Positions 19,091 to 28,970 of a stretch of DNA of 64,000 nt are shown piece after piece. The translations under genes were made by a program, and so were the position numbers. Source of the stretch: Pontibacter deserti (GTDB lineage: Bacteria; Bacteroidota; Bacteroidia; Cytophagales; Hymenobacteraceae); NCBI RefSeq assembly GCF_023630255.1, contig NZ_JALPRS010000002.1, forward strand, positions 310,001 through 374,000, read 5' to 3'. The notes below the pieces were generated by a model, which did not search any database, had not been told where the DNA came from, and saw nothing but the letters and a program-made list of their open reading frames with translations. The number at the start of each line of letters is the position of its first letter. Positions within the stretch are counted from its first letter, which is position 1.

Positions 19091-19339
19091 CTAATGCAAA
19101 GACGGTTCCGGTAGCTTCGGTAATTTTATGGTTCTGAAATCATATCTTGGTTCAAAATCATTTATCGGAAGTGAAATACCGGGTGGGAGATCCAGATCTG
19201 GCAAGCCGTCGCCAAGTGGTTCGCCACCGTCATCGTCGTTGTCCTGTGATGGCGGGTGATTAAACTTAGTGCGAGGCGAAAAAGCATAGTATGCCAGTAT
19301 TGTAAGCAATGCTAGAGTATACAGTAAGCTGATCATCAT
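19091..19339 (-). CDS. Small single-pass membrane protein with acidic linker
   Basis: 82 residues from the ATG at 19339 (GTG three bases earlier and another ATG after it are alternatives). One N-terminal hydrophobic helix (ISLLYTLALLTILAYYAF), then a cytoplasm-style linker with NDDDDGGEPLGDG and a Pro-rich tail. I do not recognise a family. Convergent with the epimerase and divergent from the riboswitch region, so a single-gene unit. Confidence 0.65.
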   Translation of the reverse strand: MMISLLYTLALLTILAYYAFSPRTKFNHPPSQDNDDDGGEPLGDGLPDLDLPPGISLPINDFEPRYDFRTIKLPKLPEPSLH

Positions 19340-19570
19340 CACGTTTTCGACTTAATTATTTATCAGTTCAGCTGGCATATCTTCTTGATTTGGCTATAGT
19401 TAAGAGCAGCTGCAGGAAAATGTGCCTGTTCCTTTTAAAACGTACTTTTATTGCAAGGGTTTGTCTATTGGCTAAAAAAATTCCTATAAATCTGAATTTT
19501 ATTATATAAATATATTCTGATAGAGTAGAACTGGCTTTTTAAATACCGAATAAAGCCATAAATTTGCCGG

Positions 19571-19646
19571 TAGTAGGGGTGCCTTATAATAACGGGCTGA
19601 GATCATACCCATTGAACCTGTACGGGTAATGCCGTCGTAGGGAAAC
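19571..19646 (+). promoter_or_regulatory. TPP (thiamine pyrophosphate) riboswitch
   Basis: Contains the THI-box signatures in order: GGGGTGC, GGCTGAGA, ACCC, GAACCTG, GGGTAATGCC and GTAGGGAA. These form the core helices and the conserved thiamine-binding segments. It lies 75 nt before the TonB receptor at 19722, so receptor expression should fall when thiamine pyrophosphate is plentiful. Confidence 0.96.
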
Positions 19647-19721
19647 AAAAGGGAAACACAATTAAGCAGGATGCTAACCCCTGGCATACCTGTATGTGTC
19701 ACTTTATCTTTTTAACTATTA

Positions 19722-22193
19722 ATGAAGAATTTCTTTTTTGCACTGGCGGTGTGTTTATTGCCACTGCAATTGCTTGCGCAGTTTAATCTGAGCGGGCGCG
19801 TAACCGATGGTGCCACCGGTAATGCCTTGCCTGGCGCCAGTGTGGTACTTGATAACACCAATACAGGTACAACTACAGGGCCTGACGGAGTCTTTGAGTT
19901 TACAAACTTGCCTGTCGGTACCTATACTTTAAAAGTAAGCTTCCTGGGCTTTGAGCAGAAGAAGGCAACTATAAACCTGCAGCAAAATGAGTATGTAACA
20001 TTGTCTTTACGTGCCCAGACATTTCAATCTGGCGAAGTTATAGTTCAGGCTACCCGCGCCGACGAAAGAACAGGAACCACTTTTACTAACGTAACCCACG
20101 AGCAGATAGCCGAGCGCAACTTTGGTCAGGACATGCCATACCTGCTGGAGCAGGTGCCATCGGTAGTAGTAAACTCTGATGCCGGTGCGGGTGTGGGTTA
20201 TACCGGTATCCGTATCCGTGGCTCTGATATTACCCGCATAAATGTGACTGTAAACGGCATCCCGATAAACGACTCCGAAAGCCACGGTACCTTTTTCGTG
20301 AACATGCCGGATTTTGCCTCATCTGTAGAGGATATTCAGGTGCAGCGCGGTGTGGGTACATCAACGAACGGAGCCGGTGCTTTTGGAGCAAGTATAAACA
20401 TACAAACCCAGCAGGTGCGCCGCGAAGCCTACGCCGAAACCGATAACAGCTATGGCTCTTTCGACACCTGGAAGAACAACGTACGCTTCGGTACTGGTTT
20501 GATAAATGGAAAACTCGCTTTTGATGGACGTTTGTCACGCATTAAGTCGGATGGCTATATCGACCGTGCTTTTTCTGACCTGAAGTCGCTATACTTTTCG
20601 GGAGGCTACTACGGCGATAAAACTACCGTTAAATTCGTTACTTTTTCTGGTAAAGAGCAAACCTACCAGGCATGGTATGGTACCCCCGAGGCGCTGGTTT
20701 ACGGCAATGCTCAGGACCTGCAGGACTATATTGACCGTAACTGGATAGAAGGTGCAGACAAGGAAAATTTGCTGAGATCCGGCAGAACCTATAACTATTA
20801 TACTTACGACAACGAAACCGATAACTACCAGCAGGACCATTACCAGTTACACCTGTCGCATGACCTGATGCCTGGCCTGATTTTTTCTGGAGCACTGCAT
20901 TATACCAATGGTCGTGGCTACTACGAGCAATTTAAGGCTGAAGACGACCTGGCAGATTATGGCTTACCAAACGTAGAGATCGGTGATGAAACGATAACTA
21001 CTTCCGATATCATCCGTCGCCGCTGGCTGGATAACGATTTTTATGGCGCTACCTATGCGCTGCAGTATAACCCGAATTCTAGGCTGAATGCCACATTGGG
21101 CGGAGCCTGGAACAGGTACGATGGCCGCCACTTCGGTGAAGTTATCTGGGCACGATATGCTTCTACTTCCAACATCCGAGATAGGTATTATGAGAACGAT
21201 GCGCAGAAAACCGACTTCAATATGTTTGCCAAAGCCACTTACGGCGTTACAGACAAACTGAGCGTGTTTGGTGATATGCAGGTGCGAACTATAAACTATA
21301 AATTTACCGGCTACGATAACGACCTCGAAAGTATAGAACAGGACGTGGATTATACTTTCCTGAACCCGAAAGCAGGTATAGCTTATAACCTGGAACCGGA
21401 ACACCAGTTGTATGCCTCAGTAGCAGTTGCCAACCGCGAGCCTGTACGCGACGACTTCACCGAATCTACCCCAGACAGCCGCCCGAAACACGAAACATTA
21501 CGTAACCTGGAAGCCGGCTACCGTGGCCAGCTAAGTTTGGGTACTATAGCTGATAAAGCGCTTGCTGCTGACTTGGAGCTGAATTATTTCTTTATGGATT
21601 ATAAAAATCAGTTGGTAGTAACCGGGCAGATAAACGATGTGGGAGCTTATACTCGTACCAATATCAAAGACAGCTACCGTCAGGGTGCCGAATTATCGGG
21701 AAGCCTGCGCCTGGGAAGTATAGCTACGTTAAGTTCAAATTTGACTTACAGCGAAAACAAGATCAATGACTTTAAGGAGTACATTGATAATTATGATACA
21801 GGCGATCAATATGAGAATTATTACGCCGAGTCAACAATCGCTTTTTCTCCTGATTTTATCTCGAGCAGCCAGCTGGAGGTGGAGGTGCTGAAAGGTTTAA
21901 AGGCTGCCTTTATCTATAAAACCGTAAGCAAACAATACCTGGATAACACCCAAAATGAGAGCCGCATTATACCTGCTTACCGGGTTGGAGATCTGCGTTT
22001 CCGGTACAATGTTGGTTTCAAAAACCTGCTGAAAGAGCTGGAGCTTGGGCTGTTGGTAAACAATGTATTTAATGAGAAATACGCAGCCAACGGCTATACC
22101 TACAGCTACATTTATGGCAGCCAGGTAACCGAGAACTTTTATTACCCGCAAGCTACGCGCAACTTCCTGTTATCTGTTGGCCTGAAATTTTAA
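19722..22193 (+). CDS. TonB-dependent outer-membrane receptor, probably for thiamine
   Basis: Outer-membrane beta-barrel receptor of 823 residues. Signal peptide ends at LLAQF (~19). A carboxypeptidase-regulatory-like domain (about 20-100, NLSGRVTDGATGNALPGASV) is followed by the plug (about 120-235, YTGIRIRGSDITRINVTVNG) and a long barrel ending LSVGLKF with the terminal Phe. TonB receptors bring scarce ligands over the outer membrane with energy from TonB-ExbBD. The directly upstream TPP riboswitch names thiamine or a precursor as the likely cargo; this is inference from regulation. Confidence 0.93.
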   Translation: MKNFFFALAVCLLPLQLLAQFNLSGRVTDGATGNALPGASVVLDNTNTGTTTGPDGVFEFTNLPVGTYTLKVSFLGFEQKKATINLQQNEYVTLSLRAQTFQSGEVIVQATRADERTGTTFTNVTHEQIAERNFGQDMPYLLEQVPSVVVNSDAGAGVGYTGIRIRGSDITRINVTVNGIPINDSESHGTFFVNMPDFASSVEDIQVQRGVGTSTNGAGAFGASINIQTQQVRREAYAETDNSYGSFDTWKNNVRFGTGLINGKLAFDGRLSRIKSDGYIDRAFSDLKSLYFSGGYYGDKTTVKFVTFSGKEQTYQAWYGTPEALVYGNAQDLQDYIDRNWIEGADKENLLRSGRTYNYYTYDNETDNYQQDHYQLHLSHDLMPGLIFSGALHYTNGRGYYEQFKAEDDLADYGLPNVEIGDETITTSDIIRRRWLDNDFYGATYALQYNPNSRLNATLGGAWNRYDGRHFGEVIWARYASTSNIRDRYYENDAQKTDFNMFAKATYGVTDKLSVFGDMQVRTINYKFTGYDNDLESIEQDVDYTFLNPKAGIAYNLEPEHQLYASVAVANREPVRDDFTESTPDSRPKHETLRNLEAGYRGQLSLGTIADKALAADLELNYFFMDYKNQLVVTGQINDVGAYTRTNIKDSYRQGAELSGSLRLGSIATLSSNLTYSENKINDFKEYIDNYDTGDQYENYYAESTIAFSPDFISSSQLEVEVLKGLKAAFIYKTVSKQYLDNTQNESRIIPAYRVGDLRFRYNVGFKNLLKELELGLLVNNVFNEKYAANGYTYSYIYGSQVTENFYYPQATRNFLLSVGLKF

Positions 22194-22218
22194 ACGAAAG
22201 TTTATACTTTGCTAAAGG

Positions 22219-22246
22219 AGCCCTGTCATTTGGCAGGGCTTTTTTG
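22219..22246 (+). terminator. Terminator of TonB receptor gene
   Basis: AGCCCTGTCA / TGGCAGGGCT with one G-U pair, followed by six T. Confidence 0.9.
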
Positions 22247-22325
22247 TTTGTGCAAATCATGCAGGTTATACTTAAAATTTTAACTTTGCGTATTACCCTT
22301 TCTCAAACCCTTTTAAACCAAAACT

Positions 22326-23504
22326 ATGGCTTACGAACCAGCAGGAGCACCTGACTACTTTAACATAGACGATCTACTTACAGAAGAACATATATTAATC
22401 CGCCAGACGATGCGCGACTTTGTGAAGCGCGAGATATCTCCGAACATCGAGAGGTGGGCTCAGGATGCGCATTTTCCTTCAGAGATCGTGAAGAAGTTTG
22501 GTGATGTAGGTGCTTTCGGCCCGACTATACCAACCGAGTATGGCGGTGGCGGCCTCGATTATATCAGCTACGGCATTATTATGCAGGAAATTGAGCGGGG
22601 CGATTCTGGTATGCGTTCTACGGCTTCGGTGCAAGGTTCTTTGGTAATGTACCCGATCTATAAATATGGGTCTGAAGAACAACGCAAAAAATACCTGCCA
22701 AAGCTAGCAAGCGGCGAGTGGCTGGGTTGCTTTGGCTTAACAGAGCCGGATTTCGGTTCTAACCCGGGCGGCATGGTAACCAACATCAAAGACATGGGCG
22801 ATCATTACCTGCTTAACGGTTCTAAGATGTGGATATCGAATTCTCCGGAGTGCCAGGTTGCAGTAGTTTGGGCAAAGAACGAAGAAGGCCGCATTAAAGG
22901 TCTGATTGTAGAGCGTGGCATGGAAGGCTTTACGACGCCGGAGATCCATAACAAATGGAGCTTACGCGCCAGCTGTACCGGCGAATTGGTATTCGATAAC
23001 GTGAAAGTGCCGAAAGAAAATCTGTTGCCAAATGTTGATGGTCTGCGTGGCCCGTTGGGTTGCCTAGATTCTGCGCGTTACGGTATTTCGTGGGGAGCTA
23101 TTGGAGCGGCTATCGATTGCTACGAGTCGGCATTAAAGTATAGCAAAGAGCGTATCCAGTTCGATAAGCCGATCGGCGGTTTCCAGCTGACACAGAAAAA
23201 ACTAGCTGAAATGCTGACTGAAATTACGAAAGCACAGCTGATGGTTTGGCGTTTAGGTACTTTGATGAACGAAGGCAAGGCAACTACCCAGCAGATATCG
23301 ATGGCGAAGCGTAATAGCGTGGACATGGCCCTGCATATTGCCCGTGAGGCACGCCAGATACATGGTGGTATGGGTATTACAGGCGAGTACCCGATCATGC
23401 GCCACATGATGAACCTGGAGTCAGTGATCACTTACGAAGGAACCCACGACATTCATCTGCTAATAACCGGCGCTGATATTACCGGTATTCAGGCGTTTAA
23501 ATAG
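22326..23504 (+). CDS. Acyl-CoA dehydrogenase, glutaryl-CoA dehydrogenase type
   Basis: FAD enzyme of 392 residues that oxidises an acyl-CoA at the alpha-beta bond. Motifs: GCFGLTEPDFGSNPGGM and MWISNS (FAD/substrate contacts), QFDKPIGGFQL, ARQIHGGMGITGEYPI, and TYEGTHDIHLL with the catalytic Glu position. The set and the N-terminal layout fit the glutaryl-CoA dehydrogenase branch best, which would place it in lysine/tryptophan breakdown; a related branch is possible. A TAACTTTG at 22281-22288 resembles the Bacteroidota -7 box, but no clear -33 element was found. Confidence 0.9.
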   Translation: MAYEPAGAPDYFNIDDLLTEEHILIRQTMRDFVKREISPNIERWAQDAHFPSEIVKKFGDVGAFGPTIPTEYGGGGLDYISYGIIMQEIERGDSGMRSTASVQGSLVMYPIYKYGSEEQRKKYLPKLASGEWLGCFGLTEPDFGSNPGGMVTNIKDMGDHYLLNGSKMWISNSPECQVAVVWAKNEEGRIKGLIVERGMEGFTTPEIHNKWSLRASCTGELVFDNVKVPKENLLPNVDGLRGPLGCLDSARYGISWGAIGAAIDCYESALKYSKERIQFDKPIGGFQLTQKKLAEMLTEITKAQLMVWRLGTLMNEGKATTQQISMAKRNSVDMALHIAREARQIHGGMGITGEYPIMRHMMNLESVITYEGTHDIHLLITGADITGIQAFK

Positions 23505-23526
23505 TGATTCTAGAAGTATAAAGTAT

Positions 23527-23556
23527 AAAAGGCAGCTGCGAAAGTAGCTGCCTTTT
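23527..23556 (+). terminator. Terminator of acyl-CoA dehydrogenase gene
   Basis: AAAAGGCAGCT / AGCTGCCTTTT with a GCGAAAGT loop and extra T residues. Confidence 0.9.
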
Positions 23557-23562
23557 TTGTTT

Positions 23563-23795
23563 GTCTGAATCAGGATTTGCAGGATTGATTTGGATGGACA
23601 GGATTATTATTGCCTATTAGCTTTTTAAATGCTGGCGCGAGTTTGTAACTCGTGCCTTTCAATGATGTTGAGTTTGTAACTCAACTTGGCCGGAGGCCCA
23701 ACTATAGCAAGTCATGAGCGAGGACGCTCGCGCCATGAGCAGTCAACAAGTATAAATCCTGCTCATCCTAAAATCCTGTAAATCCTGATTCAGAC
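23563..23795. mobile_element. Non-autonomous repeat element with 24-bp terminal inverted repeats (MITE-like)
   Basis: The ends at 23563-23586 and 23772-23795 are inverted copies with 23/24 identity. The interior carries nested palindromes: CGAGTTTGTAACTCG, GTTGAGTTTGTAACTCAAC and GCGAGGACGCTCGC. No ORF and no transposase. A segment at 44430-44465 resembles its interior. The right end supplies the stop codon of the neighbouring HKD gene. Transposition is inferred, not shown. Confidence 0.7.
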
Positions 23796-24278
23796 TAATT
23801 TACTTTCGCCCTCAGGATCATACTTTACCATGTCATCCCAAAGCTTATCGAACTCGCGGCTGTAGTCCTGAACTATACTTGCGTTGTCTGTTATAAGTAT
23901 GTTCTCGTGGTTGTAAAGAGCGGCGCTGCGTGTCCAGTTGTAGCTGCCGGTTAGCACCCGCTGTTCATCAAAAATAGCGAACTTGTGGTGCATGTGGTTA
24001 CGCGTTTTATCCACCCAGATCTCCAGTCCCTGAGCAGCCATTTCAATAACATCCGATCCCAGGTCGTGTAGTTTATCGTTATCTGTAATAATCTTTATAC
24101 TTATCCCGCGCTGGTGTGCACGCATTATGGCCTCTGTAATCCGGTCATCACTAATTGTAAACACACAGATTTTCATTGTTCTGGTTGCTGCGTCTATGGC
24201 GCTGATAATGGCGTTCAGGCAATCTTCTCCGGGACTGAAGAAAGCGTGGCTGGTAATATGTTGGATGCTTGGCTGCAT
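23790..24278 (-). CDS. Single-HKD phospholipase D-like protein
   Basis: 162 residues, one HKD motif (HHKFAIFDEQRVLTGSYNW: H-x-K-x4-D followed by G-S). Proteins with a single HKD act as dimers; family members include the Nuc-type nuclease and cardiolipin hydrolases. No signal peptide or membrane helix, so probably cytosolic and more likely a nuclease than a lipase. The last two codons and the TGA lie in the right arm of the adjacent repeat element, so the C-terminus may have been altered by it. Confidence 0.85.
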   Translation of the reverse strand: MQPSIQHITSHAFFSPGEDCLNAIISAIDAATRTMKICVFTISDDRITEAIMRAHQRGISIKIITDNDKLHDLGSDVIEMAAQGLEIWVDKTRNHMHHKFAIFDEQRVLTGSYNWTRSAALYNHENILITDNASIVQDYSREFDKLWDDMVKYDPEGESKLV

Positions 24279-24487
24279 AAAGTTAAATTAGTCAGCGAAA
24301 GGTACGTTTGCAGCTTTAGTTTAGATATAGAAACCAGGTAATGCTAATGAGATTAGATTTATGGTAAAATACTATAAAATAATTAGCAAAATTTCGTAAA
24401 TTCGTAGGTGTAAATGGAGCGAAAGCAACGCCTGAACTGTTACCTTTAGGTATAGCAAAAGCTGATTGTAAAGTAGAGAATAAAAGA

Positions 24488-25531
24488 ATGAGAGAAGATT
24501 ATCTCACTGGCGAAAAAGAGCACATGACGCCAGCCGAACGCGATATTGACAAGGCACTCCGTCCGCTTAGTTTCTCGGATTTTACCGGGCAGGCAAAGGT
24601 GGTGGAGAACCTGAAAATATTTGTGATGGCAGCTCGTCGCCGTGGCGAAGCCCTGGACCACGTGTTACTGCACGGACCTCCGGGACTTGGTAAAACGACC
24701 TTATCACATATAATTGCCTCAGAGCTGGATTCAGGCATAAAAATGACTTCCGGGCCGGTACTGGACAAGCCAAGCGACTTAGCTGGTTTGCTTACCAACC
24801 TCGACCCGAACGATGTACTTTTTATCGATGAGATCCACCGTCTGAACCCGATCGTGGAAGAGTACCTGTACTCGGCCATGGAAGACTATAAGATCGACAT
24901 CATGCTCGATTCTGGTCCGAATGCGCGATCTGTACAGATCAGCCTGAACCCGTTCACGCTGATTGGTGCTACCACACGTTCCGGTTTGCTTACTGCGCCG
25001 TTGCGTGCCCGTTTCAGTATTAACAGCCGACTGGAGTATTACGATGCGGAGTTGCTGACTTCTATCGTAAAGCGTTCATCTGCCTTGCTGGGTGCGCCAA
25101 TACATGAGGATGCAGCTTTCGAGATTGCCCGCCGTAGCCGTGGTACACCGCGTATTGCCAACAACCTGCTGCGCCGTACCCGCGACTTTGCCCAGGTAAA
25201 GAGTAACGGTACCATTGATGTAGAGATTGCACGTTTCGCCCTGAACGCCCTGGATGTGGATCATAACGGGTTGGATGACATGGACAAACGTATTCTTTCC
25301 TGCATTATTGACAAGTATAAAGGTGGCCCGGTTGGTATCTCAACTATAGCAACTGCCTGCGGCGAAGAAGCAGAAACCATTGAGGAAGTGTACGAGCCGT
25401 TCCTGATCCAGGAAGGTTACATTAAACGTACTGCCCGTGGCCGCGAAGCTACCGAAGCAGCTTACAGGCACTTAGGTAAAATTCCGCCACAGCATGCACA
25501 AGCCTCAGGTGGTTTGTTTGACCAGGAATAA
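24488..25531 (+). CDS. ruvB: Holliday junction branch-migration ATPase RuvB
   Basis: Hexameric motor that with RuvA and RuvC moves and resolves recombination junctions. 347 residues, the usual length. Motifs: [12 protein letters not shown], Walker [11 protein letters not shown], Walker [10 protein letters not shown], sensor [17 protein letters not shown], arginine-rich [15 protein letters not shown], and the C-terminal winged helix with [10 protein letters not shown] and IKRTARGR. The ATG at 24488 precedes [19 protein letters not shown], normal for Bacteroidota. Confidence 0.98.
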   Translation: MREDYLTGEKEHMTPAERDIDKALRPLSFSDFTGQAKVVENLKIFVMAARRRGEALDHVLLHGPPGLGKTTLSHIIASELDSGIKMTSGPVLDKPSDLAGLLTNLDPNDVLFIDEIHRLNPIVEEYLYSAMEDYKIDIMLDSGPNARSVQISLNPFTLIGATTRSGLLTAPLRARFSINSRLEYYDAELLTSIVKRSSALLGAPIHEDAAFEIARRSRGTPRIANNLLRRTRDFAQVKSNGTIDVEIARFALNALDVDHNGLDDMDKRILSCIIDKYKGGPVGISTIATACGEEAETIEEVYEPFLIQEGYIKRTARGREATEAAYRHLGKIPPQHAQASGGLFDQE

Positions 25532-25553
25532 AGTATAAATTATAGTATAGCAG

Positions 25554-25578
25554 AAGAGCAGGTGATGAGCCTGCTCTT
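25554..25578. terminator. Terminator between ruvB and the RidA gene
   Basis: AAGAGCAGG / CCTGCTCTT, perfect 9-bp stem with T run, between convergent genes. Confidence 0.88.
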
Positions 25579-25583
25579 TTTGT

Positions 25584-26021
25584 TTATTCTGTTTTCTTGA
25601 TCTCTGCTATCAATTCTACTTCCAGTACCGATTCAGCATCAAAAAGCCGGGAGATTTCTACCCAGGTGGCAGCCGGATTATGAGTTCCGTAATATTTCTT
25701 TCGGATAGCCTGGTTTTTCTTTACTGCTTCCATATCTTTCGCATACAGGTTTTCCTTTACCACGTGTGTAAAATCCAGGTTATACTTTTTTAGCGTCAGT
25801 TCCAACGTTTTGTAAACACGTTCCATGGCTTTGTCCATGTCGCCGTTGCCAACTGTGCCCGAAATATAAAGCATGTTGCCGCTACAGTAAGCCTGTGCAT
25901 AATTCCACTCTTTTTCGCCGGGGTGCAGATGGAAAACTTTGCCATTTTTCTCCATTACGCCCTGCGCAAAAGCGCTACATCCTAGTAATAGGAAGATGAA
26001 TAGTGGGAATAATTCTTTCAT
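25584..26021 (-). CDS. Exported RidA/YjgF-family protein
   Basis: 145 residues: an N-terminal signal (LFPLFIFLLLGCSAFAQ, with a lipobox-like LLLGC or a standard AFA-Q cleavage site) followed by a RidA domain (YISGTVGN, Y-x-x-L-E-L, NPAATWVEIS, VEVELIAEIKK). Cytosolic RidA hydrolyses reactive enamine/imine intermediates and has the catalytic Arg in R-x-x-x-V/A-x-V. Here the equivalent stretch reads LFDAESVLEVEL without that Arg, so the classical deaminase activity is doubtful. Its periplasmic location is inferred from the signal. Confidence 0.85.
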   Translation of the reverse strand: MKELFPLFIFLLLGCSAFAQGVMEKNGKVFHLHPGEKEWNYAQAYCSGNMLYISGTVGNGDMDKAMERVYKTLELTLKKYNLDFTHVVKENLYAKDMEAVKKNQAIRKKYYGTHNPAATWVEISRLFDAESVLEVELIAEIKKTE

Positions 26022-26172
26022 AGTTATAGGATTATTTGGTTTGATGTCGAAAGTTAATAAAAGTCTTACAATCAGCTATATACTTTAGCTAAGCAGGGTT
26101 GCGAAGAACTATACTTTAATGCGGATTTATTTTGATGTAATTTTGTTGCGAAGTATAGCTACCAAAGTTTAA

Positions 26173-27150
26173 ATGGTGGCAATTATAAAATTGAATAAAG
26201 CACAGCACACATATCTTATTAAGCAAAAGGCGCAGGAGCTGGGCTTTATGTATTGCGGTATCTCTAAAGCGGATTTCCTGGAAGAGGAAGCGCCACGTCT
26301 GGAGAATTGGCTGAAGCAGAACATGCACGGACAGATGCATTACATGGAAAACCACTTTGATAAGCGCCTGGACCCACGCCTGCTGGTTGATGGCGCCAAA
26401 TCTGTGGTGTCGCTGCTTCTCAATTATTATCCCGAAGAAAAACAACCTGACGAGGATACTTACAAGATATCGAAGTACGCGTACGGCACCGATTACCATT
26501 TCGTAATAAAGGATAAGCTGAAAACGCTGCTCGATTTTATAAATGAAAGTATAGGTGAAGTGGGCGGCCGTTGCTTCGTAGATTCTGCGCCGGTACTCGA
26601 TAAAGCCTGGGCAAAAAAAAGCGGACTCGGCTGGGTGGGCAAAAACTCAAATCTGATCACGCCGCAGGTAGGCAGCTTTTACTTTATTGCCGAACTCATC
26701 ATCGACCTGGAGCTGGACTATGACGGACCTATAAAAGATTATTGCGGTTCCTGCACCAAATGCCTGGATGCCTGCCCGACAGATGCTATAGTTGCGCCTT
26801 ACGTGGTCGACGGCAGCAAATGCATTTCCTACTTTACCATTGAGCTGAAAGACCAGCTGCCACAGGAAATGAATGGTAAGTTCGGTAACTGGATCTTCGG
26901 CTGCGATATCTGCCAGGACGTGTGCCCTTGGAACCGTTTCAGCAAACCGCATAACGAGCCGGCCTTTGCGCCGCATCCGCAGCTAAAGGACCTGAAAACT
27001 TCCGACTGGCAGGAGATTACACAGGAAGTGTTTGCACAGCTGTTCAAAAAATCAGCTGTGAAGCGCACCGGCTACAACGGGTTGTTGCGCAACATTAAAT
27101 TTGTTCAGGAAAGCGAGCAACAATGGCCTGATCCTATGGCTGAAGCTTAG
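26173..27150 (+). CDS. queG: Epoxyqueuosine reductase QueG
   Basis: Converts epoxyqueuosine to queuosine in tRNA, the last step of that pathway. 325 residues with two [4Fe-4S] sites: [15 protein letters not shown] and [11 protein letters not shown]. The N-terminal cobalamin-binding part contains [24 protein letters not shown], with the family's conserved Asp. Slightly shorter than E. coli QueG, which has an extra C-terminal repeat. Preceded by a small gap after the divergent RidA gene. Confidence 0.96.
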   Translation: MVAIIKLNKAQHTYLIKQKAQELGFMYCGISKADFLEEEAPRLENWLKQNMHGQMHYMENHFDKRLDPRLLVDGAKSVVSLLLNYYPEEKQPDEDTYKISKYAYGTDYHFVIKDKLKTLLDFINESIGEVGGRCFVDSAPVLDKAWAKKSGLGWVGKNSNLITPQVGSFYFIAELIIDLELDYDGPIKDYCGSCTKCLDACPTDAIVAPYVVDGSKCISYFTIELKDQLPQEMNGKFGNWIFGCDICQDVCPWNRFSKPHNEPAFAPHPQLKDLKTSDWQEITQEVFAQLFKKSAVKRTGYNGLLRNIKFVQESEQQWPDPMAEA

Positions 27151-27325
27151 CGAAAACGCGGTTTATAATTAGCAGGTACCTGCTCGAAAATTGGTCGTAG
27201 CACCACTGTTTTAATTGCAGCAACTCGTCTGCGACAAGAAATTTAAAGGCTTTTCTGAGTTCCTTTTCAAACAGCATTTTGTCGAAGCTAACCTTCAGCA
27301 AAATGGTTTTTACATATTCCAACAT
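27134..27325 (-). CDS. Small conserved-type hypothetical protein, 63 aa
   Basis: Overlaps the end of queG by 17 bp on the opposite strand. The sequence begins [16 protein letters not shown] and continues with [12 protein letters not shown] and LKQWCYDQF: a regular amphipathic helical pattern with Leu/Lys and a Cys. I believe similar short proteins occur across Bacteroidota, but I cannot check it. No membrane helix. Confidence 0.65.
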   Translation of the reverse strand: MLEYVKTILLKVSFDKMLFEKELRKAFKFLVADELLQLKQWCYDQFSSRYLLIINRVFAKLQP

Positions 27326-27518
27326 GTCAGTAAAGTAATAGAATCACGTTCTTTTCACAAGTACGCAGACACTGCATAAAGGTGTTGTAAAAGTGGCAAT
27401 CCTTGGTAAACTAATTCATTTTAGTAGGGAAAGGCAAAATGACTGGAATGTTGAGAAACAGTGCTGCCAGAAATTACTAAATTTGCTATTAAGCGTTACC
27501 CCGCTCTACTTAATTTAT

Positions 27519-28970
27519 ATGCGTTATATCTTCTTAACCTTATTGTTCCTGCTTTTATTGCCCGGCGCTTTGCTGGCGCAGCAGATCAGTATTGCGTTAG
27601 GAAAAAGCCCGCTGCCGCTTAACCAGTACTATACTATCGGCATAAAGCTACAGGATCAGGCACTTAAAGAGTACAGCCCCTTCCCCGAAATAGAAGGTTT
27701 CAAGAAAAGCACCAAGTATTCATCTACCGAAACAATAATTACCGGCGGTTCTACCACCAAAATTCTGACGATCTACCAGAACTACGCGCCACTTGCAGAA
27801 GGTGAATTTGTGCTGAAGCCTTTTAGCATGAAAGTAAACGGCCAGACAGTTCAGTCGCCGGGTACTACTATCGTGGTAAAACCAATGACTGCAACTGTAA
27901 CGCCGGGTACCAATGTTCCAGACCTGATCGCACCAGAGGAGGAGCCTGAAACAACCATAGATGCGCAGCCGGAATATATTGAAAAAGACGATAATGCTTT
28001 CCTGACGTTATATACTAACAAGAACGAAGTATATGTGGGCGAAGGATTTACAGCAGCGTTATACTTTTACCTGGCCGCTGAAGACCAGCAATTGCTGGAG
28101 TTCTATGATTTCACGAACCAGATCACAGGTATACTTCGACAACTGAAGCAGCCAAACGTTTGGGAAGAGGCGTTTGAAGTTACAGAGATCACCCCGGAAA
28201 ATGTGCTGGTGGAAGGCAAGCCTTACCTGCGTTTTAAACTATACGAATCTGTTCTGTACCCTATAAACCTTCAGCCGATACGTTTTCCGCAGCTCTCGCT
28301 TAAAATGCTGAAGTATAAAGTAGCAAAAAAACCGAACCTGTTGAATAATGAAAGGCAGGAAGGTTATAAGACATACTTTGCCCGTGAGCGGGAAATAAAA
28401 GTAAAACAGTTGCCGCCGCACCCGCTGCGCGATGCTGTGCCGGTAGGTAATTACAGATTACGCGAGCAATTATCCCAACAAAAAGGACAGGTAAACAAGA
28501 GCCTGACATACCTGTTTCAGGTGGAAGGAGAAGGAAACCTGGCAGCTATTATGCCGCCTGTACCCGAAGCGCCTTCCGGGTTAGACTTTTACCCCCCTGA
28601 TGTGCGCCAGGATGTTACTCGCCGTGCTGGTCGTGTGCTGGGTTCCAAAAGCTTTACCTACACCGTGCTGCCACGCGAGCCAGGTAAGTATAAGTTACAG
28701 GATGTGATGCAGTGGATCTATTTCGATCCCATTACTGCCCGCTACGATACACTTCGGCCAAAACTTACGGTAAGTATAACCGGTACCCGCGATACAGATG
28801 CACTGGTACTCTCACGCGATCTGGGGCCTTTTTACAGAATTATCGGCAACGAAGACGATACGCTGGTGAGTCTGCACCAGTTCGATGATATCAGGCGGTA
28901 TACCAACATTATCTTGGTGGTGCTATTGGTAGTGTCGGGCTTTATTTTTATTAAGAAAAGAAAACTATGA
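27519..28970 (+). CDS. batD: BatD family protein
   Basis: Periplasmic, membrane-anchored protein of 483 residues. Signal peptide ([17 protein letters not shown]), several beta-rich domains with [12 protein letters not shown], and a C-terminal membrane helix ([15 protein letters not shown]) before KKRKL, the classic BatD layout. BatD works with Bat/MoxR-type proteins linked to stress tolerance, but no bat partner is visible here. I chose the ATG at 27519 over the frame's upstream start at 27393 because it begins a signal peptide. It overlaps aroC by 4 bp (ATGA), so the two are translationally coupled. Confidence 0.88.
   Translation: MRYIFLTLLFLLLLPGALLAQQISIALGKSPLPLNQYYTIGIKLQDQALKEYSPFPEIEGFKKSTKYSSTETIITGGSTTKILTIYQNYAPLAEGEFVLKPFSMKVNGQTVQSPGTTIVVKPMTATVTPGTNVPDLIAPEEEPETTIDAQPEYIEKDDNAFLTLYTNKNEVYVGEGFTAALYFYLAAEDQQLLEFYDFTNQITGILRQLKQPNVWEEAFEVTEITPENVLVEGKPYLRFKLYESVLYPINLQPIRFPQLSLKMLKYKVAKKPNLLNNERQEGYKTYFAREREIKVKQLPPHPLRDAVPVGNYRLREQLSQQKGQVNKSLTYLFQVEGEGNLAAIMPPVPEAPSGLDFYPPDVRQDVTRRAGRVLGSKSFTYTVLPREPGKYKLQDVMQWIYFDPITARYDTLRPKLTVSITGTRDTDALVLSRDLGPFYRIIGNEDDTLVSLHQFDDIRRYTNIILVVLLVVSGFIFIKKRKL

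Noticed and set aside
22281..22288. Promoter for the acyl-CoA dehydrogenase gene
   Set aside because: TAACTTTG fits the -7 box, but no -33 box at an acceptable distance was found.
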